Source of the DNA: Flavihumibacter solisilvae
GTDB taxonomy: Bacteria > Bacteroidota > Bacteroidia > Chitinophagales > Chitinophagaceae
Direction of reading: 5' to 3'
DNA: 64,000 nt
Assembly: GCF_000814475.1 (NCBI RefSeq)
Contig: NZ_JSVC01000005.1
Coordinates: 248,001-312,000 of the forward strand
Shown: piece after piece, positions 52,301-60,319 of the stretch
How the letters are laid out: every line of letters begins with the position of its first letter
How positions within the stretch are numbered: the stretch's first letter is position 1
Notes under the pieces: model-generated
What the model saw: the letters and a program-made list of their open reading frames with translations, nothing else
Database searches by the model: none
What the model was told of the DNA's origin: nothing
Made by a program: the position numbers and the translations under genes

Positions 52301-52901
52301 ACCCGGACTGGAAGGAATTCCCGTCATCATCTTTACCGGCAAGAACCTGTCGCACGCAGAAGAAATGAATATCCGCAAGTACTCCGATTCCATAGTGGTA
52401 AAGACAGCTCACAGTTACCAGCGCATCCTTGACGAAGTATCCCTTTTCCTTCACCTCGTTGAAGAAAATCACCAGGATAATAAATTGAACCGATACAGGA
52501 AAAATGGTGATATGGGCGATGTGTTGAAAGGTAAAACCATTCTCGTCGCCGATGATGATGTCCGGAATATTTTTTCGCTGACGAAATTACTGGAGAATTA
52601 CGGGGTGAAAGTTGTTTCGGCAGTGGATGGAAAGGAAGCCGTGAAAGTGCTGGATGAAAGCAACAAAGTTGACCTCGTGCTTATGGATATGATGATGCCG
52701 GAAATGGATGGCTATGAATCGACCCGGACCATCCGGGCTAATCCCCGTTTCACGAAACTTCCCGTGATTGCAGTGACGGCAAAGGCAATGACGGGTGACA
52801 GGGAAAAGTGCATCAGTGCAGGTGCATCTGATTATATTACCAAACCAGTTGATATTGACCAACTCGTTTCTCTTTTACGGGTTTGGTTATACAACACTTA
52901 A
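49308..52901 (+). CDS. CHASE3/HAMP/GAF hybrid histidine kinase with three receivers
   Basis: 1197 residues. TM1 (~8-28), CHASE3 periplasmic domain (RDAETGQRGFLLTGDTEFLQ), TM2 (~180-202), HAMP (~215-265), GAF (~280-425), coiled coil (~430-525), HisKA with His537 ([15 protein letters not shown]), HATPase ([28 protein letters not shown]) and three receivers from ~805. Receiver 1: LDLQLPVKSG; receiver 2 is degenerate in its acidic pocket (IVEENP, LDMGVPALRSG); receiver 3 canonical (VADDDVRN, LMDMMMPEMDG, ITKPVD). Membrane counterpart of the soluble poly-HAMP kinase, with which it shares the kinase and receiver-3 segments closely. CheR follows 8 bases after. Confidence 0.93.
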   Translation: MQSSFKRNLIIAFFISLFLLLASSVASFISIRNMLSSQELVSQSHFVITKLKNVLVLLRDAETGQRGFLLTGDTEFLQPYFGAGERAMKAIDEAASMTIDNYAQQRNLDALRDVTNNRLLRLQYGIDEKHAGRAVSVSELKIGKGYMDQARDLVNQMEQRENFLLNQATAKMNRFAMTTPLLIVVASLLSILVAIVSFLRVNRDYSERVKLQEELQLKDVEISKRLEIIEDIAEQISKGDYNIRVTDEGRDVLGNLSLSLNSMAGSLKNSFSDLARQEWLHSGIARINERMIGERIMEKLTGIIIDEVSMYTSSQAAAFYLADDARNLTIAAAVGIDRSKIRKTILPGESIAGRAAVSGKIASINNVDETDFVITYSNGIIKPRTIVAVPIFYEGKFKGVIELASGKEYSDTELEYLTSAAYNIGMAIHSARDHQRLQELLRETQDQAEELQSQHAELESINAELETQTEKLQASEEELRVQQEELQQANQELEERSKLLEERNHLILERNLDIQQKAEELAQSTRYKSEFLANMSHELRTPLNSILLLSRLLAENHPQNLTGDQVEYASVIQSSGKGLLTLIDEILDLSKIESGKMELEWQDVRIENVTEALAAIFSPMAKEKGIDFSVETAADVPQTIESDHLRLEQVLRNLLSNALKFTRQGSVQLDVSLVNKNILFKVTDTGIGIPFDKQQTIFEAFKQADGSTRRQFGGTGLGLSISRQLARLLGGEIELSSEQEKGSEFTLVLPIEKAHTNPVIEESGKPGVNEQPKITEQLSHQNGNRQFISEVIPPDVPDDRLAIREGDRVILIIDDDTVFARSLLEYTRKQGYKGIVAVRGDDGIQLAGEFLPSGILLDLQLPVKSGWDVMNELKRNPNTRHIPVHIMSSHQARSRSLSQGAIDFISKPLAEEKLSDVFKKIENALNNHPKKVLIVEENPLHAKALAHFLESYNIAAEIRTSVEEGVEALRMGDLNCVILDMGVPALRSGETLERFKKTPGLEGIPVIIFTGKNLSHAEEMNIRKYSDSIVVKTAHSYQRILDEVSLFLHLVEENHQDNKLNRYRKNGDMGDVLKGKTILVADDDVRNIFSLTKLLENYGVKVVSAVDGKEAVKVLDESNKVDLVLMDMMMPEMDGYESTRTIRANPRFTKLPVIAVTAKAMTGDREKCISAGASDYITKPVDIDQLVSLLRVWLYNT

Positions 52902-52909
52902 TAACGACT

Positions 52910-53743
52910 ATGGGACTTCCCGCGTCGGCAATTTTGAATGACGATGACCTCGACCTTTTGCTAAGTGAAAGTTTTCGACTCTATGGATATGACTTCACAA
53001 ATTATACCCGCGCTTCACTGAAACGACGGATCAACAGGCTGATGATCATAGACCGGTTTCCAAGCTTTGCGGAACTGCTGCACAGGGTAAAGCATGACCC
53101 GCACTACTGGAGCAGGGTAGTGGAAGAACTTACGGTGAATGTGACGGAGATGTTCCGCGATCCGCAGAGTTTCCGCATCATCAGGGAAACGATCATTCCT
53201 TTACTTGCCCCACATCCGTTCATCCGGATCTGGCATGCAGGCTGTGCTTCAGGGGAAGAAGTGTACTCCATGGCCATCATGCTGGAAGAAGCGGGTCTCC
53301 TGCACAAGTCGTTGTTATATGCAACTGATCTCAATCCTGCAGCTGTCGACAATGTACGCAGGGGAATTTTTCCTATTAGCCTCATGAAGCAGTATTCGGA
53401 AAATTATTTACTGTCCGGAGGTAAAAAAGATTTCTCTTCGTACTACACGGCCAAGTATGATTGGGCGAAATTAGATGAAAGGTTTACTGCTAAAATGATC
53501 GCCGCCACGCATAACCTCGTTTCTGATAAATCATTCAACGAATTCCACCTGGTCATCTGCAGGAATGTGCTGATCTATTTTGATAAAGACCTTCAGGATA
53601 AAGTACTTTCCCTTTTTGATGACAGCCTTGTGAGCCAGGGTTTTCTTATTCTTGGTTCCAAAGAAAATATCCGCTACTCCTCAATTGCAATAAAATACAC
53701 TCAATGGGCGCAGAAAGAAAAGATCTGGCAAAAGACAATGTAA
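52910..53743 (+). CDS. CheR-type protein-glutamate methyltransferase
   Basis: 277 residues from ATG 52910. N-terminal CheR helices (LLLSESFRLYGYDFTNYTRASLKRRI), SAM-binding IWHAGCASGEEVYSMAIM at ~103-120, and LVICRNVLIYFD. Classical CheR methylates chemoreceptors, but no chemoreceptor, CheA or CheW gene is in the window, so the target is unknown. It overlaps the CheB-type gene by 40 bases and follows the hybrid kinase directly. Confidence 0.92.
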   Translation: MGLPASAILNDDDLDLLLSESFRLYGYDFTNYTRASLKRRINRLMIIDRFPSFAELLHRVKHDPHYWSRVVEELTVNVTEMFRDPQSFRIIRETIIPLLAPHPFIRIWHAGCASGEEVYSMAIMLEEAGLLHKSLLYATDLNPAAVDNVRRGIFPISLMKQYSENYLLSGGKKDFSSYYTAKYDWAKLDERFTAKMIAATHNLVSDKSFNEFHLVICRNVLIYFDKDLQDKVLSLFDDSLVSQGFLILGSKENIRYSSIAIKYTQWAQKEKIWQKTM

Positions 53744-54339
53744 AACCGTATCGCCTGGTGGTCATCGGCGGATCAGCCGGAAGCCTGGAAACCATACTCC
53801 AGATTGTCGGCTCCTTACCCGCGGGTACCGATGCCTCTTATGTCATCGTGGTGCATCGGAAAAATACCGGCGATTCAATTCTTACTGAACTCTTGTCCGG
53901 CCGTACAGACCTCCGCGTCAGGGAAATTGAAGATAAGGAGCCCATTATTCCTGGTACCGTTTATGTTGCACCCCCCGACTATCACCTGCTGGTTGAAAAC
54001 GAAAATGAATTTTCACTCGACAGCTCCGAAAAGGTCCAGTTCAGCCGCCCCAGCATTGATGTCACATTCGAATCTGTAGCGCTCGCATTCGGACCGGCTG
54101 CTATAGTTGTCCTGTTGTCGGGAGCCAACGCTGATGGCGCCGATGGGATCATAAGGGTTATGGAGGCCGGTGGTTACTCCATCGTCCAGGATCCCCAAAC
54201 GGCCGATATGGCCATGATGCCAAAACAGGCAATTGACCGGTCGGAAGTAAATGCCGTCCTTTCCCCCTCAGAGATTGGTCCGCACATCCGCAGCCTGCTT
54301 ACCCGCACCCCCCGCCTGAAGAGCCCGCCCGAAGAATAG
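53704..54339 (+). CDS. CheB-type methylesterase without receiver domain
   Basis: 211 residues. Only the catalytic CheB domain is present: LVVIGGSAGSLETILQIV (nucleophile Ser), VIVVHRKNTG (His), LLSGANADGADG (Asp). The receiver and linker found in chemotaxis CheB are missing. It would demethylate or deamidate the target of the neighbouring CheR. The 40-base overlap with cheR makes coupled translation likely. Confidence 0.92.
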   Translation: MGAERKDLAKDNVKPYRLVVIGGSAGSLETILQIVGSLPAGTDASYVIVVHRKNTGDSILTELLSGRTDLRVREIEDKEPIIPGTVYVAPPDYHLLVENENEFSLDSSEKVQFSRPSIDVTFESVALAFGPAAIVVLLSGANADGADGIIRVMEAGGYSIVQDPQTADMAMMPKQAIDRSEVNAVLSPSEIGPHIRSLLTRTPRLKSPPEE

Positions 54340-54406
54340 CATATTTATGTTATTGTCAGCAGTCTGGCTGGCCGGTAAATTTGTCCATCATAAAACCTGA
54401 ATCCCG

Positions 54407-55039
54407 ATGGACATCATGATCGTTGATGGCAATGCAGAAGATGCTGAATTGCTGGAACAGCTTGTTACACAGCTTGATTCGAAGGCGAGCTTCAATATCA
54501 CCCATAATTCCCTGGAAGATTCCCTCGTCAGGATCAGGCAGGGCAGTGAACCGGATATCATCATCCTTTCCATGAAGAAGAATGGCTACCAGGCGCTCCA
54601 CACACTCCGGCAATACGCTTTTAAAAGCCATGTTTTCATTCATACCGGTAAAGCTGTAATGGTGCCTGCAAGCCTGATGCTTTCCACACAAACCGCGAAA
54701 CAGCGGTTTATGGTAAAGCAGTCATCGCGCATCCTTACCATTCCCATTGAACAGGTGGCATATTTCTTTGCCGACAACCGCATCAACTTCCTCCGTACCT
54801 GGGATAACAAAGTGCATGTAGTTGATTACACTATGGAAGAGCTCAATTCCATGCTCAATCCACTGGACTTTTTCCGGATCAGCCGCTCACACGTTATCTC
54901 TTACAAAAGCATCCAGGAAATCAGGCCCTACTTTAACAGCCGCATAAAACTTCTCATCGGTTCTTCAAAAGAGAGGGCCGAAGAATTCGTCAGCAAGGAA
55001 AGGGTCTCCGACTTTAAGAAATGGATTGGAGCGAAGTAG
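54407..55039 (+). CDS. LytTR DNA-binding protein with truncated pseudo-receiver
   Basis: 210 residues. The C-terminal LytTR domain is at ~98-208 (RFMVKQSSRILTIPIEQVAYFFAD, FFRISRSHVISYKSIQEI). The N-terminal ~92 residues follow a receiver pattern (IMIVDGNAEDAELLEQLVTQ) but the acidic pair is DG and the phospho-acceptor position is Ser (IIILSMKKNG), and it stops before the last helix. It therefore probably cannot be phosphorylated. Last gene of the second sensory module, so it may be its transcriptional output or act independently of phosphate. Confidence 0.85.
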   Translation: MDIMIVDGNAEDAELLEQLVTQLDSKASFNITHNSLEDSLVRIRQGSEPDIIILSMKKNGYQALHTLRQYAFKSHVFIHTGKAVMVPASLMLSTQTAKQRFMVKQSSRILTIPIEQVAYFFADNRINFLRTWDNKVHVVDYTMEELNSMLNPLDFFRISRSHVISYKSIQEIRPYFNSRIKLLIGSSKERAEEFVSKERVSDFKKWIGAK

Positions 55040-55223
55040 GGAATATCCGGCCGGATCACTTTAATAAAGAATATCATACAAAGCTGAAGGGGATCACAAA
55101 TCCGAAAGCGTGAATTCTCTGTGTCATTCCGTGAAATTACAGGAAGCGGTGGTGTCAACTTTTTTGTAAATTGCTACCTTGTCATAACCACAATGTTTAA
55201 CCGCAACCAAAACGTGTTCATTT

Positions 55224-56546
55224 ATGCTTGACCGGAGAAAATTTCTGATTCAGTCCACGCTCGCCGGGACAGGAATCCTGCTGGCACCTACCATCAAAAG
55301 CTTCGCATCCTCTGCAAATGAAAAGATTGTACTCGGGGCTGTTGGCACAAACAGCAGGGGCTTTTACCTCGCGCGGATGTTTGCCACCATACCCAATGTG
55401 GAAATCGGGTACGTTTGCGACGTTGACGAACTGGTGCTGGCCAAGACCGTTGCGGAAATTGAAAAGCTGACGGGTAAAAAACCAAAGGCATTCAAAGACG
55501 TCCGCAAACTGCTTGAAGAAAAAGACCTGGATGCAATCCTGATCGCAACACCGGATCACTGGCATGCGCCAGCCACACTCATGGCATTGCAGGCAGGCAA
55601 ACATGTGTATGTGGAAAAACCCTGTTCGCACAACCCGCAGGAAGGTGAGATCCTGGTTGCTGCGCAGAAGAAGTATGGCAAACTCATCCAGATGGGTAAC
55701 CAGCGCAGGTCTTTCCCTAATGTAATGGCCGCTATGAACGACCTGAAAAGCGGTGCAATCGGAAGAGTGTATTTTGCAAAAGGCTGGTATGCCGCTTCAC
55801 GCAAGTCGATCGGTTTCGGTAAGACTGCTCCCGTTCCCGGAACTCTTGATTTCGACCTCTGGCAAGGGCCTGCACCCCGCAAGGAATACCGCGATAATCT
55901 TGTTCACTATAACTGGCATTGGTTCTGGCATTGGGGAACAGGTGAAGCACTTAACAATGGAACACATGAGCTCGATGTAATGCGCTGGGGACTGGGTGTC
56001 GATTATCCTGTGAAAGTTGTTTCTGCGGGCGGACGATATGCATTCAATGATGATTGGGAAACACCGGATACACAAACCATCACCCTTGAATTTCCAAACC
56101 GTACCGCCATTACCTGGGAAAGCCGCAGTTGCAATCCTTTCCAGGAGCAGGGTAGTGGCAGAGGCGTGATCTTTTATGGTGAAAAGGGTACCATGGTAAT
56201 TCCCGGTGGTGACGAGTATACCATTTTCGACATGGAAAACAAGGTGCTGAAGGATGTTAAAACAACGCTTGAAAAAGCAGATGCTACCAACACGATGGGC
56301 ATGGGCGAACGGCTGGATAAAATGCACCTGGTTAACTTTATCGACTCGATAAAAGGTAAAACAACCCTTGGATCTCCTATCATTGAAGGACACAAGAGCA
56401 CATTGCTTGCACAGCTCGGCAATATCTCCTGGCGCACAGGGCGAACCCTCCATTGTGATCCGTCGAACGGGCATATCCTGGATGATCGCGATGCCATGAA
56501 ACTCTGGAAGCGTGAATACGAACCGGGATGGAAAATGAAATTGTAA
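55224..56546 (+). CDS. exported Gfo/Idh/MocA oxidoreductase
   Basis: 440 residues. Twin-arginine-like signal (DRRKFLIQSTLAGTGILLAP) with hydrophobic stretch, then the Rossmann domain (VLGAVGTNSRGFYLARMFAT) and active-site KHVYVEKPCSHNPQEGE. The C-terminal domain includes WHWFWHWGTGEALNNGTHELDVMRWGLG, with the His motif of the family. Exported versions are known to oxidise glycosides to 3-keto forms; this one precedes a DUF1080 gene by 30 bases. Confidence 0.9.
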   Translation: MLDRRKFLIQSTLAGTGILLAPTIKSFASSANEKIVLGAVGTNSRGFYLARMFATIPNVEIGYVCDVDELVLAKTVAEIEKLTGKKPKAFKDVRKLLEEKDLDAILIATPDHWHAPATLMALQAGKHVYVEKPCSHNPQEGEILVAAQKKYGKLIQMGNQRRSFPNVMAAMNDLKSGAIGRVYFAKGWYAASRKSIGFGKTAPVPGTLDFDLWQGPAPRKEYRDNLVHYNWHWFWHWGTGEALNNGTHELDVMRWGLGVDYPVKVVSAGGRYAFNDDWETPDTQTITLEFPNRTAITWESRSCNPFQEQGSGRGVIFYGEKGTMVIPGGDEYTIFDMENKVLKDVKTTLEKADATNTMGMGERLDKMHLVNFIDSIKGKTTLGSPIIEGHKSTLLAQLGNISWRTGRTLHCDPSNGHILDDRDAMKLWKREYEPGWKMKL

Positions 56547-56576
56547 CCTGTTTTATATAAAAATCATTTTCAGGCA

Positions 56577-57956
56577 ATGAAAAAAACTCTTCTTCTTAGT
56601 TCAATTTTATTGATATGTGCAGGTTTATTCGCACAGACCAGCGCGAAAAAAGAAACCTGGATCAGTCTTTTCAACGGGAAAGATCTGAATGGTTGGAAAC
56701 AACTCAATGGCAAAGCAAAATACGAGGTGAAAGATGGCGTGATCATTGGAACAACTGTTCCCGACCAGCCGAATTCCTTCCTTGCCACTGACAAGAATTA
56801 TGACGACTTCATCCTTGAACTCGAATTCAAAGTGGATCCGAGAATGAACTCCGGCATCCAGTTCAGGAGCGAAAGCAAACCAGATTACCAGAATGGAAAA
56901 GTATTCGGTTACCAGATGGAGATAGATCCATCAACCCGGGCATGGAGTGGTGGCATCTACGACGAGGGACGTCGCCTCTGGCTCTATACACTTGAGTATA
57001 ATGAAGCAGCGAAAAAAGCGTTCCGTAACAACGAATGGAACCGCTACCGAATCGAGTGTATCGGGAATGCCGTGCGTACATGGGTGAACGGAATTCCTGC
57101 AGCCCACCTGGTTGATGACATAAAAACGAGCGGATTCATCGCTTTGCAGGTACATTCCATTGGCAAGCCTGAAGAAGCCGGCCGGCAGATCAGCTGGCGC
57201 AATATCCGCATCCAGACTTCCAATCTCAGGCCAACTCCGGCGAATGATATTTTCGTTGTAAACCTCCAGCCTAACCAGCTGTCTGCGCAGGAAGAAAAGA
57301 ATGGCGTAAAGCTTCTGTGGAATGGCAAGACTACTGAAGGGTGGAGAGGTGCGGGTAAAACCACATTCCCTGAAAAAGGCTGGACGATCGAAAATGGATT
57401 GCTCAAAGTGATGCCTTCATCGGGTGGTGAAGCTGCGAATGGTGGCGATATTGTTACCAACGGAACCTTCGGCGCCTTTGAGTTGCAGTTCGATTTCCGC
57501 CTGACAGAAGGCGCAAACAGCGGCGTAAAATATTTTGTAACGGAGAAGGAAAAAACTTCAGGCTCTGCGATCGGGCTGGAGTACCAGTTGCTGGATGACG
57601 AAAAACACCCCGACGCAAAACAGGGCGCAGTGGGCAACAGGACTATTGCATCGCTGTATGACCTGATCCCTTCGCAAAAGTTTCCCCAGGCAAAAAGAAA
57701 GATAGGAGAATGGAACAGGGCGATGATCAGGGTTCATCCGGACAATCGTATTGAACACTTCCTGAATGGGTACAAAGTGGTGGAATACCAACGCGGAACG
57801 CCGATTTTTTATGCACTCGTGGCAAGGAGCAAATATGCAGGATGGGAAAATTTCGGAATGGCGGAAAAAGGTCACCTGTTGCTGCAGGACCATGGCAATG
57901 CCGTTGATTTCCGCAGCATTAAAGTCCGCGACCTGACTGGCGAAGCGCAGCATTGA
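56577..57956 (+). CDS. double DUF1080 protein (3-keto-glycoside hydrolase type)
   Basis: 459 residues with a signal peptide (LLLSSILLICAGLFAQ). Two DUF1080 domains, each a jelly-roll with the WISLFNGKDLNGW and LLWNGKTTEGW start, at ~25-215 and ~240-455. Both have the typical NSGIQFRS/NSGVKYFV and GLEYQLLDDEKHPD patterns. DUF1080 proteins hydrolyse 3-keto-glycosides in this phylum, in the periplasm or on the surface. With the upstream oxidoreductase it forms a probable oxidise-then-cleave pathway. A terminator hairpin follows at 58011. Confidence 0.9.
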   Translation: MKKTLLLSSILLICAGLFAQTSAKKETWISLFNGKDLNGWKQLNGKAKYEVKDGVIIGTTVPDQPNSFLATDKNYDDFILELEFKVDPRMNSGIQFRSESKPDYQNGKVFGYQMEIDPSTRAWSGGIYDEGRRLWLYTLEYNEAAKKAFRNNEWNRYRIECIGNAVRTWVNGIPAAHLVDDIKTSGFIALQVHSIGKPEEAGRQISWRNIRIQTSNLRPTPANDIFVVNLQPNQLSAQEEKNGVKLLWNGKTTEGWRGAGKTTFPEKGWTIENGLLKVMPSSGGEAANGGDIVTNGTFGAFELQFDFRLTEGANSGVKYFVTEKEKTSGSAIGLEYQLLDDEKHPDAKQGAVGNRTIASLYDLIPSQKFPQAKRKIGEWNRAMIRVHPDNRIEHFLNGYKVVEYQRGTPIFYALVARSKYAGWENFGMAEKGHLLLQDHGNAVDFRSIKVRDLTGEAQH

Positions 57957-58010
57957 TGGTCTAAATATTTCAGCCTGCATGGCGGTTCAAAGCAGGTATT
58001 AGTGTCTTAT

Positions 58011-58048
58011 CAATAGCAACTGTCAACAACAACAGTTGCTATTGTTTT
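58011..58048 (+). terminator. strong hairpin with T-run, directly before the next start codon
   Basis: CAATAGCAACTGT (58011-58023) and ACAGTTGCTATTG (58032-58044), a 13-bp perfect stem with an 8-base loop, then TTTT; ATG follows at 58049. It ends the DUF1080 operon, and may also control the next gene. Confidence 0.8.
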
Positions 58049-60247
58049 ATGCGCTATTTCATCTTTATTCTCCTCATAAGCTTAAGGGTAACAGTCCCGG
58101 TTTATTCACAACCGGAAAAGCAGGGCAAGGCCCCGGTGCAGGATATTGGCTGGCCTCGGCAGATCACCCAGGATGGTTCAGTGCTGGTACTTTACCAGCC
58201 GCAGGTTAGCGACTGGAAAGACTATACTACCCTTACCGGCAACGTAGCCTTCGCTATTACGCCTAAAGGCGGTAAAGAAGCGCATGGAGTGGCTTCCTTC
58301 GAATGCAATACCCTTGTCGACAAACAAACCCATACTGCCTATATGCGGGATGTGAAAGTTTCCAGCATCCGGTTCCCGGGTGTGGAGGCTGCAGATAAGG
58401 AAAATCTGGATACACTTTTCCGTAAAATGGCACCGCCCGGTGGTGAGCCGATCGCCATTGAACGTTTAATGGCCGAGCTGAAACAAAACGCCGAAGCCAC
58501 GAAGACGGTCGAGGTAAAGAATGATCCCCCGCCCATATTTTACAGCACTGCTCCTGCGATTATGCTGATGGTGGAAGGTGAGCCGGTATATGTCCCCATC
58601 TCAAAGACCGAACTGCAATTTGTTGTAAATACAAACTGGGACCTTTTTTATGACAAGTCTGCCAAGGTATACTACCTGCTCGCCGAAAATACCTGGCTTA
58701 CATCGAAAGAATTGAAAGGTCCATGGAAATACACCAAAGCTTTGCCGAACGACATGTCGAAGCTGCCGGATGGAGAGAATTTCGATGAGGTGAAAAAGAT
58801 GATCCCACCGCCAGCATCGCCAGGTAAAATTCCAGAGGTCTTCTTTAGTAATGTTCCCGCTGAACTTATTCTTTTTAAAGGTGCGCCTGTTTATACGAAG
58901 ATCGTGAACACTGAATTGCTCTATGTCGCCAACACGGAGAATGATGTGTTCGTGGATAATAAAACGAAAACCTTTTTTGTGCTTCTTTCAGGCAGGTGGT
59001 TCAGTGCAGACGATCTGAAAGGTCCCTGGTATTATGCCGGTAATTCCCTGCCTTCAGACTTTGCCCGGATCCCTTCCAATTCGCCAAAGGCAGCGATCCT
59101 TGCTTCCGTACCCGGCACTGTTGAAGCTGCAGATGCCGTCATGCTTGCCCAGGTCCCAACTACAGCAATCGTAAACAAAAAAGAGGCAGCCGCAAAAGTG
59201 AAAGTGGTATACGATGGCAAACCCGAGTTCAAAAAGATTGAATCAACAGGTCTCGAGTATGCATCCAACACGCAGGACAAAGTGATCAGATCGGGCGAGC
59301 TCTATTACCTGTGCTACCAGGCAGTCTGGTTCGTGTCTTCATCTCCTGATGGTCCTTGGGAAACAGCGGAATCGATCCCAGCGGAAATTTATTCCATTCC
59401 TGCCAGCTCCCCCGTGTACAATGTTACCTATGTCACGCAGACAGTGGTGGATGAAGAAACTGTGCAGAGCAATGCTGCAGCCGGATTTTTTGGCTCCTTT
59501 GTCATTGGTGTTGGCGTCGGCGTATGCCTGGCCTATGGAACAGGCTGGTATTACCCGCCTTACATGTATTACCCCCCTGGTATGATGTATCCCGTTTACC
59601 GCCCATATCCCTGCACTTACGGGGCAGGGTTCGCATATAATCCTTATACCGGCGGATATGCCGGTGGCAGGAGGGTTTACGGACCTTATGGAGCAGCAGG
59701 TACTTCGGCCTGGTATAACCCATCAACCGGAAGGTATGGAAGGTCTGCAAGCGTACAGGGACCATACGGAGGCCGGACAGCTGCGCGTGCGTATAATCCG
59801 TGGACCGGCGGATATGCGGCTACGTCACAGGGACATAATGCCTATGGCCAATGGGGCAGCTCCGTTGCCACACGCGGTGGCGAATGGGCGCAGACCGGTC
59901 ATGTCACCACTGCCCGCGGAACAACCGCCGCCTATCGCACCTCAACAGGCCAGCAGGGCGTGATCCACAGTGGCCAGAATGGCAAAGTCATTAAAGGCAA
60001 CAACGGCACCTTCGTAGGCCACGACGGCAACATTTATAAAAAGAATGAGGGTGGAAACTGGAGCCAGTATGATAACGGTTCCTGGAAAGATGCGTCGCGT
60101 ACATCACCCTCCACACGCGACCAGCTCGACCGCTCTGCTACTTCCCGTCAACGCGGCGAAATGCAGACGCGCAATTTCCAGAACAACTATCGCAGTATGG
60201 GTGCTGGCAGGAGAGGAGGTGGTGGCGGATTCAGAAGAGGGAGATAA
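58049..60247 (+). CDS. large exported repeat protein (carbohydrate-binding V/XII-like)
   Basis: 732 residues with a signal peptide (YFIFILLISLRVTVPVYS). Residues ~25-130 form one domain (DGSVLVLYQPQVSDWKDYTT). Three repeats follow around 165-250, 255-345 and 350-445, each with a KGPW/DGPW motif near the end (SKELKGPWKYTK, ADDLKGPWYYAG, SSPDGPWETAE). A glycine-rich helix (~470-490) leads to a Tyr/Pro/Gly-rich segment with YNPxTGxY at 530, 556 and 582, a 26-residue period, and a Gly/Ser/Arg-rich C-terminus. Similar proteins are annotated as carbohydrate-binding family V/XII. Role unknown. Confidence 0.75.
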   Translation: MRYFIFILLISLRVTVPVYSQPEKQGKAPVQDIGWPRQITQDGSVLVLYQPQVSDWKDYTTLTGNVAFAITPKGGKEAHGVASFECNTLVDKQTHTAYMRDVKVSSIRFPGVEAADKENLDTLFRKMAPPGGEPIAIERLMAELKQNAEATKTVEVKNDPPPIFYSTAPAIMLMVEGEPVYVPISKTELQFVVNTNWDLFYDKSAKVYYLLAENTWLTSKELKGPWKYTKALPNDMSKLPDGENFDEVKKMIPPPASPGKIPEVFFSNVPAELILFKGAPVYTKIVNTELLYVANTENDVFVDNKTKTFFVLLSGRWFSADDLKGPWYYAGNSLPSDFARIPSNSPKAAILASVPGTVEAADAVMLAQVPTTAIVNKKEAAAKVKVVYDGKPEFKKIESTGLEYASNTQDKVIRSGELYYLCYQAVWFVSSSPDGPWETAESIPAEIYSIPASSPVYNVTYVTQTVVDEETVQSNAAAGFFGSFVIGVGVGVCLAYGTGWYYPPYMYYPPGMMYPVYRPYPCTYGAGFAYNPYTGGYAGGRRVYGPYGAAGTSAWYNPSTGRYGRSASVQGPYGGRTAARAYNPWTGGYAATSQGHNAYGQWGSSVATRGGEWAQTGHVTTARGTTAAYRTSTGQQGVIHSGQNGKVIKGNNGTFVGHDGNIYKKNEGGNWSQYDNGSWKDASRTSPSTRDQLDRSATSRQRGEMQTRNFQNNYRSMGAGRRGGGGGFRRGR

Positions 60248-60319
60248 TTCACCAGATAAAGCGGGCCATTTCTTATATTTAGAACCTGTTTTTCTGATTC
60301 CAAATATAAAAGGCTCGCA

